Shown: positions 14,238 through 25,878 of the stretch, piece by piece
Layout of the letters: every line of letters starts with the position of its first letter
How positions within the stretch are numbered: position 1 is the first letter of the stretch
DNA from: Himantopus leucocephalus
Lineage: Eukaryota > Chordata > Aves > Charadriiformes > Recurvirostridae
NCBI GenBank assembly: GCA_003993805.1
Contig: RSEF01000004.1
Span: 74,861,051-74,925,050, forward strand
Direction: 5' to 3'
Length of the DNA stretch: 64,000 bases
The notes under the pieces: generated by a model
The model's database searches: none
Told to the model about the DNA's origin: nothing
The model's input: the letters and a program-made list of their open reading frames with translations, nothing else
Translations under genes and position numbers: made by a program

Positions 14238-16780
14238 AGAGGAGAACTGGGGTGAACCCCCAGGCCCTGGGCTGCAGCCATGGCACCCTGGCAGAGCACA
14301 ACCAGCGGCCCCGGCCCCAATGCCTGAGCTGGGGTACAGTACTGGGATCCAGATCGGCATCTAGCTGATTCACTAGTGCAAGTACGTAAGTATCTACAAA
14401 GTGCTTTGAAGGTGAAAAAATTCACATTGTTACATATTTTTGATGACTCCTCATAAGCATTTCAGGATTCTCCCATTTAATGTAATGGATTGCCTCTTGC
14501 CTCATGATTCATATAGCCATAAGCGCACTTTACTGCCTAGTTTTAAACTCATAAACTACATATTACAGGTAGCACAGTAGCTTTGCTGCAGCTGCCTCAG
14601 AGATGCTCCTGTCAGGAAAGGCAAGGCTGTGATGCTAGTCCATAGGGACCCTGGAGCACAAAGAGGAGATAGCCGACACTCGTGCACATCCCTGGGCTGA
14701 CCGCTTCTGCAAGTAGTGGTCTTCTCTGCCACAGCTGTTCTGGAGAGCTTTCTGAAGTTTGGTAAGTCTCTAGCACACCACCACGACCAGCTCCAGAAAG
14801 CTGTGGTGCCACCTTTGCAATGATGTCCTTAGTGATAGAACACAGTAGGACCACCTCGGCAAAGATGCACTGAAGGGGACAGCATGCAGAAAGTACAGGG
14901 GCATCTGCTTCGGCACATCCTCCCCCTACACGTGCTTCCAACAGCTCACACAAAGGGCCATTCTGCAGGATCAGCTCTACCTGCCCCACTGGACCCTGCC
15001 AGTGTGACTTCCAGGAAGAGCAGTGGAGACGGCCCCAAGCATTTCAGTGCGAGGGAGCAAAGGCTAACCAGGAGTGCCAGATGGAAGCAGCAGCGTGACC
15101 CCAGGTTTCTATGAAGACACCTTGGTGACAGCTGCTCCTGGTTCCCTCAAACAGGAACAGGTTGGTTTGGGACACTGGATCCTGTGTTTGTACACACGTG
15201 GGGCTTTGGAGACCAAATCTGATCCTCACAAACACCCACTTTCGTGACTGAGTTGTCTGCAGGGGCTAGAGAGTGAATGCTGAGTGAGTGCTGGCTGGTG
15301 CAGCTTTAGGTACCAAAACACCCTTGTCTTATTCTCAGGCTTTGCTCCAATTTCATCAGCCTGGAGATGTTCCTCACAAAGGCAGAAAGTTTAGAGGGAA
15401 AACAAAAGCAACAGCCTGGTTCCCGGTCTCATGAAGAAAGGGGAAGGCGCCCATGCAACCAACAGTTCAGGATCAGGTTTATGTCTCACAAAGCTGTTTC
15501 TGCCACCTGATTGCGCCTCAGTAAAATTAGAGGTTCCTAACGCAGCTCTGAGAGGTCATGCAAAAATTGGTTGGAAGTGAACTGCAAAGGCAAAATAGCC
15601 TTCCTTTATGATGAAACCTCAGAGGAGTAATTAATTTAATCAGCAGACTTCAACACCGCCTTTCATAACCTGAGATGCACCAAGAGGTTAAGCTATAGGG
15701 GCCAAGTTATCTTTGTGACCTTTACCACCAGGGAAATTTACAAACGGCAATTAGTAGATTCAGAGGCTGAAAAAATTAACCCAGATAGAAAGCATGTAAT
15801 AAACCTCTGGCATTTAACTCGGTGAGGTTAAAGCAGAGAAGCCAAGACAGCAGCAAGGCTGTGCTACAGCCACTGACTGCAGCAAGAGGAATTAGCACTG
15901 ATCTTCTCACAGGAGGAGGTTTGCAAAACGTCACATAGTTGTTAGATACTGAGGTCACAAAACTGAACCCACTTATTTCATGCAGGACCTGGAGCTGTTG
16001 GACAGTATTTAAGGGAACAAAAGCAAACTACAAGTGACTGTATAGATCCCTGATAAGATAGTTTTTCACCCAGTTTTGCGATGAACCTTGGAACTTCTAG
16101 CTCGGTACCAGAGTGAAACCCTTTTCTCTCAATAGCATGCAATTAGGTGAATTACTTGGTATAGATAAAGTTGGTCTTTGGAAAGATATTACTTACAGTT
16201 AGACAGCATAATCCATAGGAGTGATAAAAAGAGGGGAGGTTCACGTACCAGGTAAAGAGTAATGAAATTCTAACAAAGCTGTGTTCTGTTGGGCACACCC
16301 TACTCTTCCCCCCTCCCCCCCGTGCCTCTTCCTGGATTAAAGTAATTCTCTAGTCCCTTTCCCTGCAGTTTTAATCCATTTTAAGAGAAATCTTTATCTC
16401 TGTAACACAAATTGCCTGTGTTTGTTTATTCAGCAATATCGCCTGGGTGCACTTGAAGGGTCAACACCTGAGACCTGCAGAGCTGTAGGGAAGCTGCACA
16501 CACCTTTGGGACATCTCCAAAGCGGTGGTCCTGCTCCCAGGGCACAAAGCACCCACAGGTGCCAGCAGCCTAGGTGGAATCCAGAGCCTCATCAAAGCAG
16601 CTATTCTAGCACCATGCTCTATTTCTACAAGTGCCTTCTCTAAACTTATCAAGAAATGCTTTAGTTTGGAAAAGCGCTACAGTAGTAAGTAGAAGGAATA
16701 GGGAAATCACTAACAATACACACTGGCCTAGCTAGGCATCCCCACTAAACATAGCGGTCAATAGAAAAAATCAGTACTGC

Positions 16781-16870
16781 TCTGTCGTGTCTTGTATTCC
16801 CCCCATCTACAGCAATTTAGTCATCNTCTGTTGTGTCTTGTATTCTCCCCATCTACAGCAATTTAGTCAT
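16781..16870 (+). repeat. 44-45 bp direct duplication around one N
   Basis: Copy 1 is 16781-16825 and copy 2 is 16827-16870, separated only by the N at 16826. The copies differ at two positions. The arrangement is typical of unmerged overlapping contig ends, so it is probably an assembly artefact. Confidence 0.8.
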
Positions 16871-17538
16871 ACACCCTGCAAGAAAACCATGGGGCGCAAT
16901 CACAACAGTGAGACCATCAGCAGCAGGACGACGGCCCAGAGCTACAATGGTATTTCAGTGCCTCATTTTTGACATCCTAAAGCATCTCAGTGAAACTAGA
17001 TGCCTAACCACTGCAAATCTGCCCATTGGCTCTCTCTGGTCTGTCATAAAGCCCCATCATCCACATACAAAACCTGTAATTTTAGGTCCCACTGCAACCT
17101 TTCTTTCTTTTGAGTTCACCACTTGTAACTTTTCAGACGTCCTGTATGGACAGGATTTTCTGAAATCAGTAATTGTCCCGTGCTCCTTCACTACAAGCAA
17201 GGCTTGATGTATTTAATGGATTTAAGCCAATACTCATACAAATCTGGTTAAATAATTACCTCCTTCTTCTGGCTGGGGTGCATGTTTGTTGTTTTTTTTA
17301 AAGAAAACACATGCTACGAAATAGCAATGTAACAGTCACAACTGCAGTGCAATGGAAATGAATGATGACTTACATTTTACTGCTACACAAAGATGAAGTC
17401 CTGCTCCCCAAACTGACCATATCACCAATTCAAGCAAATACACCCAGATCGATGACAGAGTCTGGTAGTGCCTGCAGCCATTCTGCCTTCTCAGCAACAT
17501 TACCTCCTCCCCTCTGCCACATGCAAGGAGAGCTTCAG

Positions 17539-17615
17539 GTGCAAGTCCCTCTGGAACGGAGAGGGAAGGGGAAGGANGTGCAAGTCCCTCTGGAACGGAG
17601 AGAGAAGGGGAAGGA
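17539..17615 (+). repeat. 38-bp direct duplication around one N
   Basis: Copies at 17539-17576 and 17578-17615 differ at one base and are separated by the N at 17577. It has the same pattern as the duplications at 16.8 and 20.3 kb and is probably an assembly artefact. Confidence 0.8.
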
Positions 17616-20187
17616 GTCACCCACCTAGCTGGGCTCAGGAGGACCGCCTCCAAGAAGCAGAAGAAGGTTACAGTGGAAGCGGTGTCCTGGGGGAAGGTTA
17701 GACCATAGGCAAGGATGAGGCTGCAATTTAAGTGCTGTGCATCACTTGAACTGGACCAAATTACCTCCAGCAGTGTCTTATTCCATCCGTTATCTCATAT
17801 GAGCTGCACAGTCTCCACGCTCCAGGAATCCTCCAGAGGACTGCAGTCTGATGTGACAGTGGAAGTTTAAGTTGGCACTTTGAGAACCACCATTGTCTCC
17901 AGGAACAAGTGCAGGGCTGGATTATAACAGTGAATCAGCCAGAACACTGTTTCTTCTGACTTCTTCAGAAGTGTTACAAATTGCATTTACCAATGTGTCC
18001 ACCTTTGGAAGTGAAAGCCAGCTATGAAACTGCCTCAATGATTTCCTCCTCCTCAATCTAGCTGGCTGTAGAGACAGTCTCATACACAGAGAGGACCCCC
18101 TTTAACACTAATATTGTGTGTTTGCAGTGAGCAGGGTAGGACATTAGTTGTAAAGTAATCGTGAGAGCAAATGATCCCTCCTTCTTCCATGTCAGGGGTG
18201 TTGCCTTATCCAGTCAACCTCTGTGGCTACTGAACTCAAGGAGACACATTTGTGGGACACAGGGAATAGTACCACGATGCTGAAGTTGTTTCTTATAGCG
18301 GGTATGGTCATAGTGTAGGACTTAACAGGATTCTTTCTACTCTCAGAAGAGAATATAAGGACTAGAGGAGAAAAAGGGCTGAAGAACCCAGAAGCAACTC
18401 AGAGAAGAGCAAGAGCAATGGAAGAAAGCCATTTGCACAAGATCCGTCATTTGAAGTTGGTCAGAAACCCTAAGTTAACACATGTCTACTGACTTGGCTA
18501 AGGGCTCAAGTTCCTCCTACTGTTGTGCCCAATGCCTTCAGCAGGTATTTTCTCTTAGTCTCAGCACTATGTCTCCACTGCTCATGAAGCCTTCAATCTG
18601 CAGTACTTTGAGGACTAATGGACTACCTCAAATCACTTCTGTTCATAAGACTATTAGCCTCCAGATCGCACTATAAATTAAAGCATGGCTTCTGAGGAAG
18701 GCATGAGACAGCCTTTCAGAACAGCAGTCTTTGCACTTGCCCATGGGATACAATTCTTTATCTACCCAGACCATGCTAACTATCATGCTAACACGGCACT
18801 GAGTCAATATCACTTGTTGCACCTTGGAGAAAACAGAATATTTAGAGTTAAGAGCAGCTTATTTTTTTTTTAGTCATTAAAAAACTGTCTAGAAGCCTTA
18901 CCTTGAACCACCCAGGCAACTAGAACAGCACTCGTATGACCCCTAGAGGTCTCAGGATTTAGGTGAGGAATTGTCTCCACAGGTGGAGCTTTTGCACGGT
19001 GCTGACTTTCACAGCGGAGACTGGGCCCTGGATTAATTCTCACCTCCACCCTTCGCTCCTCTCTTCCCCTTCCCTGAGGGCTGAACCTCCAGGCTGGTTT
19101 GCTGCTGATGCCTCGGGAACCGAGGGTCCCAGTGACACAAAACTTGCTGGCTTGAAGTACTGCTGAGAATTCCTGCAGCTCAAGGGTGCGCTGGTCCAGC
19201 CTTCTCCAACTGGAATCATGGTGTTCAGAAATGCTCTTTGTTATAGTTCAAACGACCTCCGCAGGGTAGCGAATGTGGCATTCAAAAGCAGAACTAAGGC
19301 AGCGTACCTGAAGGTGACCAAGTTTTGCCCATACCTGAACACCAGACCCCTGAGCTCACTTGCTCAGTGCTCACTACACTACTGGTTCAGTGCAAGGGGT
19401 AAACCCAGTTTACCCTTGGGTTTGTGACATTAGTGTTAAGACCTTGTGAAAAATTCCCATCCTTTAGCTATGAGGAAAGAGACTGTCTCATGATCGCCAT
19501 TCTTTTTTCCAGCTATGCCACCAGAATAAAAGCAACACAAGTTTTACTCTCCACAGATATCTTATTGGCAGTCACTTAGAGCATTAACATGCTGAACAAA
19601 AGTGGGGACAACCCGCAGGACACGACAATACATTTAAACAGCTCTGAACCATGTTAGAAGCACGTCTGTCAACTTCCAGTGAGAAAGCGGGTGAGCTGGA
19701 CAGAACGGAATTTGAACATACATGGGAGGCAGGAGGAACTTACAACTATAAAGTAACCCAGAGGAAGCCAACCTTCCAGACCACGTAAATGATAACCTTC
19801 ATCCTGAGGGCCACCAGACACTTACCTTTGGGGGGCTGAGGTAGGACTAATTTATCAGCAGGACTGTGGGTAAGCTGGCACCCTCGCCCCTGACCGAGCC
19901 AGTAGCCCTTACCCCAGAACAGACCCACCACTGCAATACAGCCCCAGGGTAGGAGCTGCCTTTGACTTGGTGGCAGTCCACCCCTGGACACAGACTGGCC
20001 AGTGAATGAGGCGCGAAATGGAAGTAGCTATACCACAGCAAGAACATGCTCTAGTGAACTCACAGGGGCTGAATGATATCCTCTGTAATTTTACATCTTT
20101 TCACGCATTTTTGGTTAGTTTTTCCCCTCTTTCCTCATTTTGCAAACACCATGCAGCATTTTTTGCAACACAGATGTGTCTGCCTCC

Positions 20188-20390
20188 ATCCTCTAAGCAA
20201 CTTTGCCCTATGGAGGTCACACCATCACTTTTATCATCATTGAACGTGGACCCCACGTTCTAGCCAAATGCTTTATCTGTGAAGGGCTNATCCTCTAAGC
20301 AACTTTGCCCTATGGAGGTCACACCATCACTTTCATCATCATCGAACATGGACCCCACGTTCTAGCCAAATGCTCTATCTGTGAAGGGCC
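20188..20390 (+). repeat. 101-bp direct duplication around one N
   Basis: Copies at 20188-20288 and 20290-20390 flank a single N at 20289 and differ at about five positions, mostly transitions. The divergence is what two alleles would show. It is probably an unmerged haplotype overlap and not a true tandem repeat. Confidence 0.8.
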
Positions 20391-20877
20391 TTTCTAACTT
20401 CTGGAGGCTACTCCAGATGACATTACCATTTATTTAACTTTATTGTTACAGTCCATTTTTGCTACAGTGAAACACTAACAAAAAGCACTCCTGCCACTGC
20501 AATGTAGTGAGCAGCTCAGTAGCGTTCAGCTAGAACTGAAAATACAAAATGAATAAAAGAGCCAGGTCTATTACTTACCTACAGCACACTAACAACAGAA
20601 CCATACAGATGCATGCATTAATCACAGTATCATTCTTTTATTTGTTCACATTATATTGGCTCAAAAATTTCCTGCTAGCATGTTCTTAAGCATACTGATG
20701 GAGAATTCACAAGCAAGCAAAAACAGAATATGATGCTATTATACAGTATTTAAGACCGCTATTAATCAAAGTTATCTGTCAGTGGTGACACATAGCAAGC
20801 AAATACCCAGTGAATCCCAATTTACTCATTTCATTCACTGAAACACTCTGCCTACGATAATCTGGGTTAGGTTTAAG

Positions 20878-20980
20878 CAATAAGAAGTGGATCCAGAGGA
20901 GGCCCCAGAATATGGTTGGCCTTCTGGACTGTGAGCCCACATTGCTGGCTCATGTTGAGCTTCTCATCAACCAACACCCA
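20878..20980 (-). mobile_element. CR1 LINE ORF2 C-terminal remnant, cut by gap
   Basis: Read on the minus strand, this encodes a peptide with VDEKLNMSQQC and QKANHILG, hallmarks of the end of the CR1 reverse-transcriptase ORF in birds. The frame is decayed downstream. The element runs straight into the 100-N gap at 20981, so its upstream part is probably hidden in the gap. Confidence 0.8.
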
Positions 20981-21080
20981 NNNNNNNNNNNNNNNNNNNN
21001 NNNNNNNNNNNNNNNNNNNNNNNNNNNNNNNNNNNNNNNNNNNNNNNNNNNNNNNNNNNNNNNNNNNNNNNNNNNNNNNN
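20981..21080. other. assembly gap (100 N)
   Basis: A run of exactly 100 N, so the true size is unknown. The left flank is a CR1 LINE; the right flank is unique-looking sequence. Confidence 0.98.
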
Positions 21081-24000
21081 ATACAAAATCCTCTGCTACC
21101 TCTTGTCCATTCCACACAGCTGGACTTGCCTCTAACAGAGGAAAGATTTCTCCTTTTTAGTGGACTTCAGAAACAGTGAGAAAAGAGATATTCAGCTTGC
21201 TCTCCCTGCTTTAATTGAGCTCTAGGTTACTCACTCTGCCTGCAAGCACAAAGGAGGCAGTTGCACACATACTCCAGAGGCCACCTTTGGTCCTATATCC
21301 TGTCACTGATGAAAAGATTTTAAGAATGAAAACAAGAGTTGACGTATTCTTTTCTTCAACGAGTAATAGAAGCTTCTAAGAAGAAAAGATGGATTCTTCC
21401 CAGTTTTATAAACAGAATGAAAGGAATTCCCTCTCACCTCGCCCTCTTCTTTTGCCATCCCCTAAACAACCACATTACAGGTCTTCCGTTTCTGAAATTG
21501 GGACAGAGATACACAATCAGGATTCTTGCCACACTCCTGCACTTCCTGAAAAACAACTCTCGGACACTTCCCATACTTCTGGCAAGATCAGAGAACAAAG
21601 CTTTGTTAACCAGAGGATGAAACATGCAAATAGCTGAAACATGGTGAAACCCACTTCTCTATTTCAAGATCTCATTTACTGTCCAGGATGATCCTTTTGG
21701 GTTTAGCCTGAATCCTCAAGCTGCAACTGCCACAAACAGAAACAGATTTCCTGGGGTAGCTAAGAACATCTCCTACCTTCCTGCACTGTTTGGAAACTCA
21801 ACACCCCAATATCCCATGACACTACATCTTCAGTTCTGTAATCCTGCTCGCAGAAGAGAGTGCAGTGAAGGCATCACAGGAGATAGCTTACATTTCTCAT
21901 TTTAACACCGCAATGACTCAATACAGGAGGGGAGAGGTGATGTCTCTGCCAAGACATGGTAGCAAAAAAAGCTGTTAACTCATTCCTCAAAGGCCTCTGC
22001 AGCATGCAGATCTCAAATGGTATTTTTACAGCATCATTGCCCTCCTCAGTAAATATAAAGTCACCCCTCTGCCTTCATGTTAAGCCTGCAGAGTTACTCA
22101 GACAAGTACATAAATAGTTATTTTTCTGCTACTGTAATCATAGTCATTCATCATCTCTGGATTTAATCTTCCTGAAAGATTACTGGATCTGAGCATGAGA
22201 CACACAAAGGAAAGAGGAAGAGACCAGGACAGACAGAATTAGATTAAATATTCCTGTCTCCACTCAGCACTAGGGTTGTCACATACAGTTCTGATGTAAA
22301 CACACTTGGTTGATTTAGAGCAGGTTTTTTCTTACTGAAATAGCCAAATACAGAGATATACAAACTAAACATAAGACCTTGGAGGGACACAAACTACAGC
22401 CCCTACAGTTTAATTAGAAGCTCCTGAGCTAGCTTTAAACCGGCTGCACTAGCATGGACCTTGGGTCAGCCTCATCATCAGAAGCATGGCCCTGCAGCAT
22501 CACACTATGTTTTTACCCTGGAAAATGATCAAGTCCAAAGACGTGACTCTGAGGATCCTAGCACGAGGCTTCACAATAACAATTCAGGTACCAACTTCTA
22601 CCAGCACCCGTCATCTGCTGCTCAAATTCTTTATTGATTTCAGGGCTTTTATGAACTAAAACCGGAAAAGTGTTTGTTATAAGAGCAAGAACAACATTCA
22701 CCGTATTTAAATAAAGGAAGAGAAACACTTGAGAGTGCCTGGTGATCCAGAGAAAGGATAACCGAAAATAATGAAAAAGGAGAAGTAGTAGTTAATAAAT
22801 TCAAATAGCTAGGAATAACTTTCAAATCATATTCTTGTAAGGAAGAGAATTCTTTAGTACTATCACATCTTCACATAAAACATGCTAGGGAAGTTCAAAA
22901 TAAGATTTCAACATCATTATCCAAGCATGCAGCATACTGAGGAGCACCAGCATGATAAAAAGGCCCATGATCCACCTATGGCTGCAAGCTTTCCCTCACA
23001 CACGGGAACCCCACAACTGCAGCAGATTGTTTTGAACAAACTGGCATGGGCACAATCTGAATTTCTAAAAGAGATATTCCAAGTCAGACTAAAGGCCTGT
23101 CTAAACCTGGAAGCTGTCTCCAATGGGTGGCACCAATGGGATGAAGAGCACTGAAGAACACCACGCAGTCATGAATCCCTATAATATTGCTCCACCTTTC
23201 AACACTTCATGACCTTATTAAGCAGTATGCTGATATATTTTTCTTCCATGTTTTCCCCTGACTCTTTAAATCCGTACAATATTTCAGCATTCACAAATCC
23301 TGTTTGGAGTTCCTCAGCCTTCTCACACATTGTACAGACTTGTCCCCCATCACACACCATATATATTTGGTGTACCCGGTTCCTATATGGGAAGGGACAG
23401 TGAACAGTAACTCTCTACGTGCTTTATGCCACCCATAAGCCTTGGTCAAACCCTCAGTCATCAGTTTTCCATGCCAAATACTCATGTTCCGAATATTTTA
23501 CCTTATCTTTAAATACTTTGCTCCCTCAGCTTTTGGGGCAGCATTTTTTTTCCACAACAAAGAAAAAAAAATCCATTTCCTCAAACAGGCACTAATTGCC
23601 AAACCCTGAACTCCACGGCAAATGGGTGCAACCATTTTTCTGCACAGTGAAACTGTACAGCTTGTCTTCTAGAGGAGCTATTCAAACTTACTCTGCTTGA
23701 CAGGGAACTGGTAATATACAAGGAACGCACTTGAAACTTTTTCCACATACTGAGTTTATTCTTGGCTAGCCACCCAGTTTAGCTTTACATTAGAACCTGG
23801 ACTTTAAGACTTGCATTATGTATGAGAATCCAGATAAGCTTACAGCATTAATTATTCCACACAAAAGAAAACCTGCCATTAGCAAGTCAATGTATCATTT
23901 ACATCATAATAATAGCAATAACAATTCCCTTTCTTCCAATAAATTTGGCCATAGCAACTGCATCACTTTGTCATTTTGATTCCTTGCTCTTAAGTTACAG

Positions 24001-25221
24001 CTCCACATGTATGCTCTTATTAACTGCAACAATTATGAAAATGAATTTTATCACATGAACTTTTGACTGGGATCCATTACAGTGTCATTCTGCCTCTCCC
24101 ACTGCATCTAGAATATCATGGTTTCAAAGTTCAGGGCGCTTTGTAAAAGCAATTTATCTGCCGCAGGCATGCCTGGGGTACTAGCTTCTCACTTCACTAC
24201 ATGAGACATCTTCCAGAGCTCCAGTAGTATGAGAGGGTTAACAGAAATTAACACACAGAAAAGGGGGTTTTGGTGTTAGCGATGAACACATTCACATACA
24301 CAGAAGTACTAAGGTGTTGAGCAAACAGTGTTGATTACGGCACTACTTTAACGAGCCTGTAAGATCAAGCTTTTGTGCTAAGTAATGCACAGAGTAACCT
24401 TGGCATTCCTGTAAACACTTTAAATTTTAAAGTATGAAAGAGGATGTAAGAGTGAACAAGGGACATATGGGGTGAACATTGCTGAAGGTCAATAAAATTG
24501 GCAGAGACAAAAGTCACAGCCTCCTATTTTACCAGTCTCAAGTGGCATTTAAAGGCCCATCTTGCACAAATGCCCAGGGGAATGAGACATCTAGGAAAGA
24601 CAGGAGTTCTTCCTGTTATTAGGGTCAAGAGAAAGAGAATGGAAAATTGGCCCTCGGACTTGGTGAGAAAGAAGCCCTGGGAATCTGGCTTCCTGGAGCC
24701 ATGGTGACAATAGGGTAATATTCAGCAGCAGGAAATGATAAAGAGAAAGATCAAGGTAATCATCATATTCAGTAAGCTCAATGGTATTAGAAGTGAAACG
24801 CACAGCAGACAGACACGTAGAGCCTATGAAATGATAGGAAGAGTGATCAGAAAGAGCCGTAACAAGAAGATAAGTTAGGAAGACAAGCTAACAAAAGGGA
24901 AAAAAGGCAATGCCCTGAAGGGATGATTTTCAGGAACTGCCACCATTTCACAAATACACATTTTTTCTTTCTAGGGGAGACAAAAGGCCACTCAAGTTAC
25001 AAGGTGCAGCTAGCTCTGTGGATACAGTGCTCCCATCGCTGCAATGCTCCACCCCATTCAGCCTGAAGCCATGGCCACCACCCACCAAGATGGAGCACAG
25101 AGTGCTAACCCAGCAGCTTCATCAGGGCTGTGCTCCCCTACCAAAAGGCAAGGACAGTCACTAACAAAGCCCTTGGCCGAGCAATGTCTAAACACGCTTG
25201 TGACAACCTACAGAATCAATG
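21081..25221. other. intergenic region 3' of CHRNA9
   Basis: No recognisable coding sequence or RNA gene is seen. The sequence is AT-rich with scattered short open frames (none over 95 codons) and ends at the CHRNA9 polyadenylation candidate. Confidence 0.5.
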
Positions 25222-25227
25222 TTTATT
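25222..25227 (-). terminator. candidate CHRNA9 polyadenylation signal
   Basis: TTTATT on the + strand, which is AATAAA on the minus strand, about 95 bases past the CHRNA9 stop codon. It would give a short 3' UTR. A longer UTR using a later signal is possible. Confidence 0.45.
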
Positions 25228-25321
25228 GTTACAGAATGCAAGACAAAGATCTCAAAAGCACCCCTGTCCCAGAGCTCCACCAGTATATTCAGATTTACAA
25301 AAGGAATGTGTTCATCTTCAG

Positions 25322-25878
25322 TTAAGCTGCTTTCCCAATGATCAGCACGCTCATAAAAAACACCATGATAAAGAAAACCCACATAAAAAACCTGTCCATC
25401 ACTTTTGCGACTTTTTTCCACTCAATTCCTTTGGCCCGGTTTGCTTTATGGTCTCGGACACAATTAGCAATATACTCAATATTTTTAATCAGCATTTTGT
25501 AACAGGAACAGCAATTAACAGTCTCCCTAACACTTTCACCATGAACTCCATAGCTTTTATTCAAATTTCCATTGAGCTGCTCCTTAAGATCAGGGTCATC
25601 ATTCCTATTGGAAAGGTGACTCTTTACCTCTTTGTGCCTCCTCTGACACCCATCACCCCCCTCTAACTTACATTCCTCTTCCTTCTCTCTTTTCGGACTT
25701 GTGCAATTTTCACCCACATCGTAAACAAAAAAGATTTTTGACATGTAGTCCAAAATAACCACCCTGGCCCACTGTGGAACCGGCTTTGCTTCTGAGCCAC
25801 AGTGATGGAGATTCATGATAATTATCGTCAATGCAGTGGAAGCTGTGATCATGGTCATAGTTGCTATGTAATACTTTC
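25322..25878 (-). CDS. CHRNA9: CHRNA9 exon 5 (TM3, cytoplasmic loop, TM4)
   Basis: The acceptor is ...TTCCAG before GA AAG TAT TAC, supplying two bases of Gly302. It encodes residues 303-486: TM3 (YYIATM onward), a charged Lys/Glu-rich loop that varies most between species, the amphipathic segment with NIEYIA and [13 protein letters not shown], then TM4. The protein ends GKAA, stop at 25324-25322. A 178-codon open frame on the opposite strand (25130-25666) is only a shadow of this exon. Confidence 0.95.

Larger units (their letters stand above)
2016..20877. other. intergenic region, no recognised gene
   Basis: Many short open frames occur on both strands, the longest being 188 codons at 4602-5168 minus. 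None shows a known domain, a splice structure or a conserved motif. The stretch contains a 12-bp inverted repeat near 14.2 kb, a poly-T run after a single N at 8358, and three local false duplications at single Ns. It is read as the convergent spacer between the RBM47 and CHRNA9 3' ends. Confidence 0.5.

Noticed and set aside
25130..25666. 178-codon + strand open frame
   Set aside because: Antisense shadow of CHRNA9 exon 5, which is clearly coding on the minus strand.
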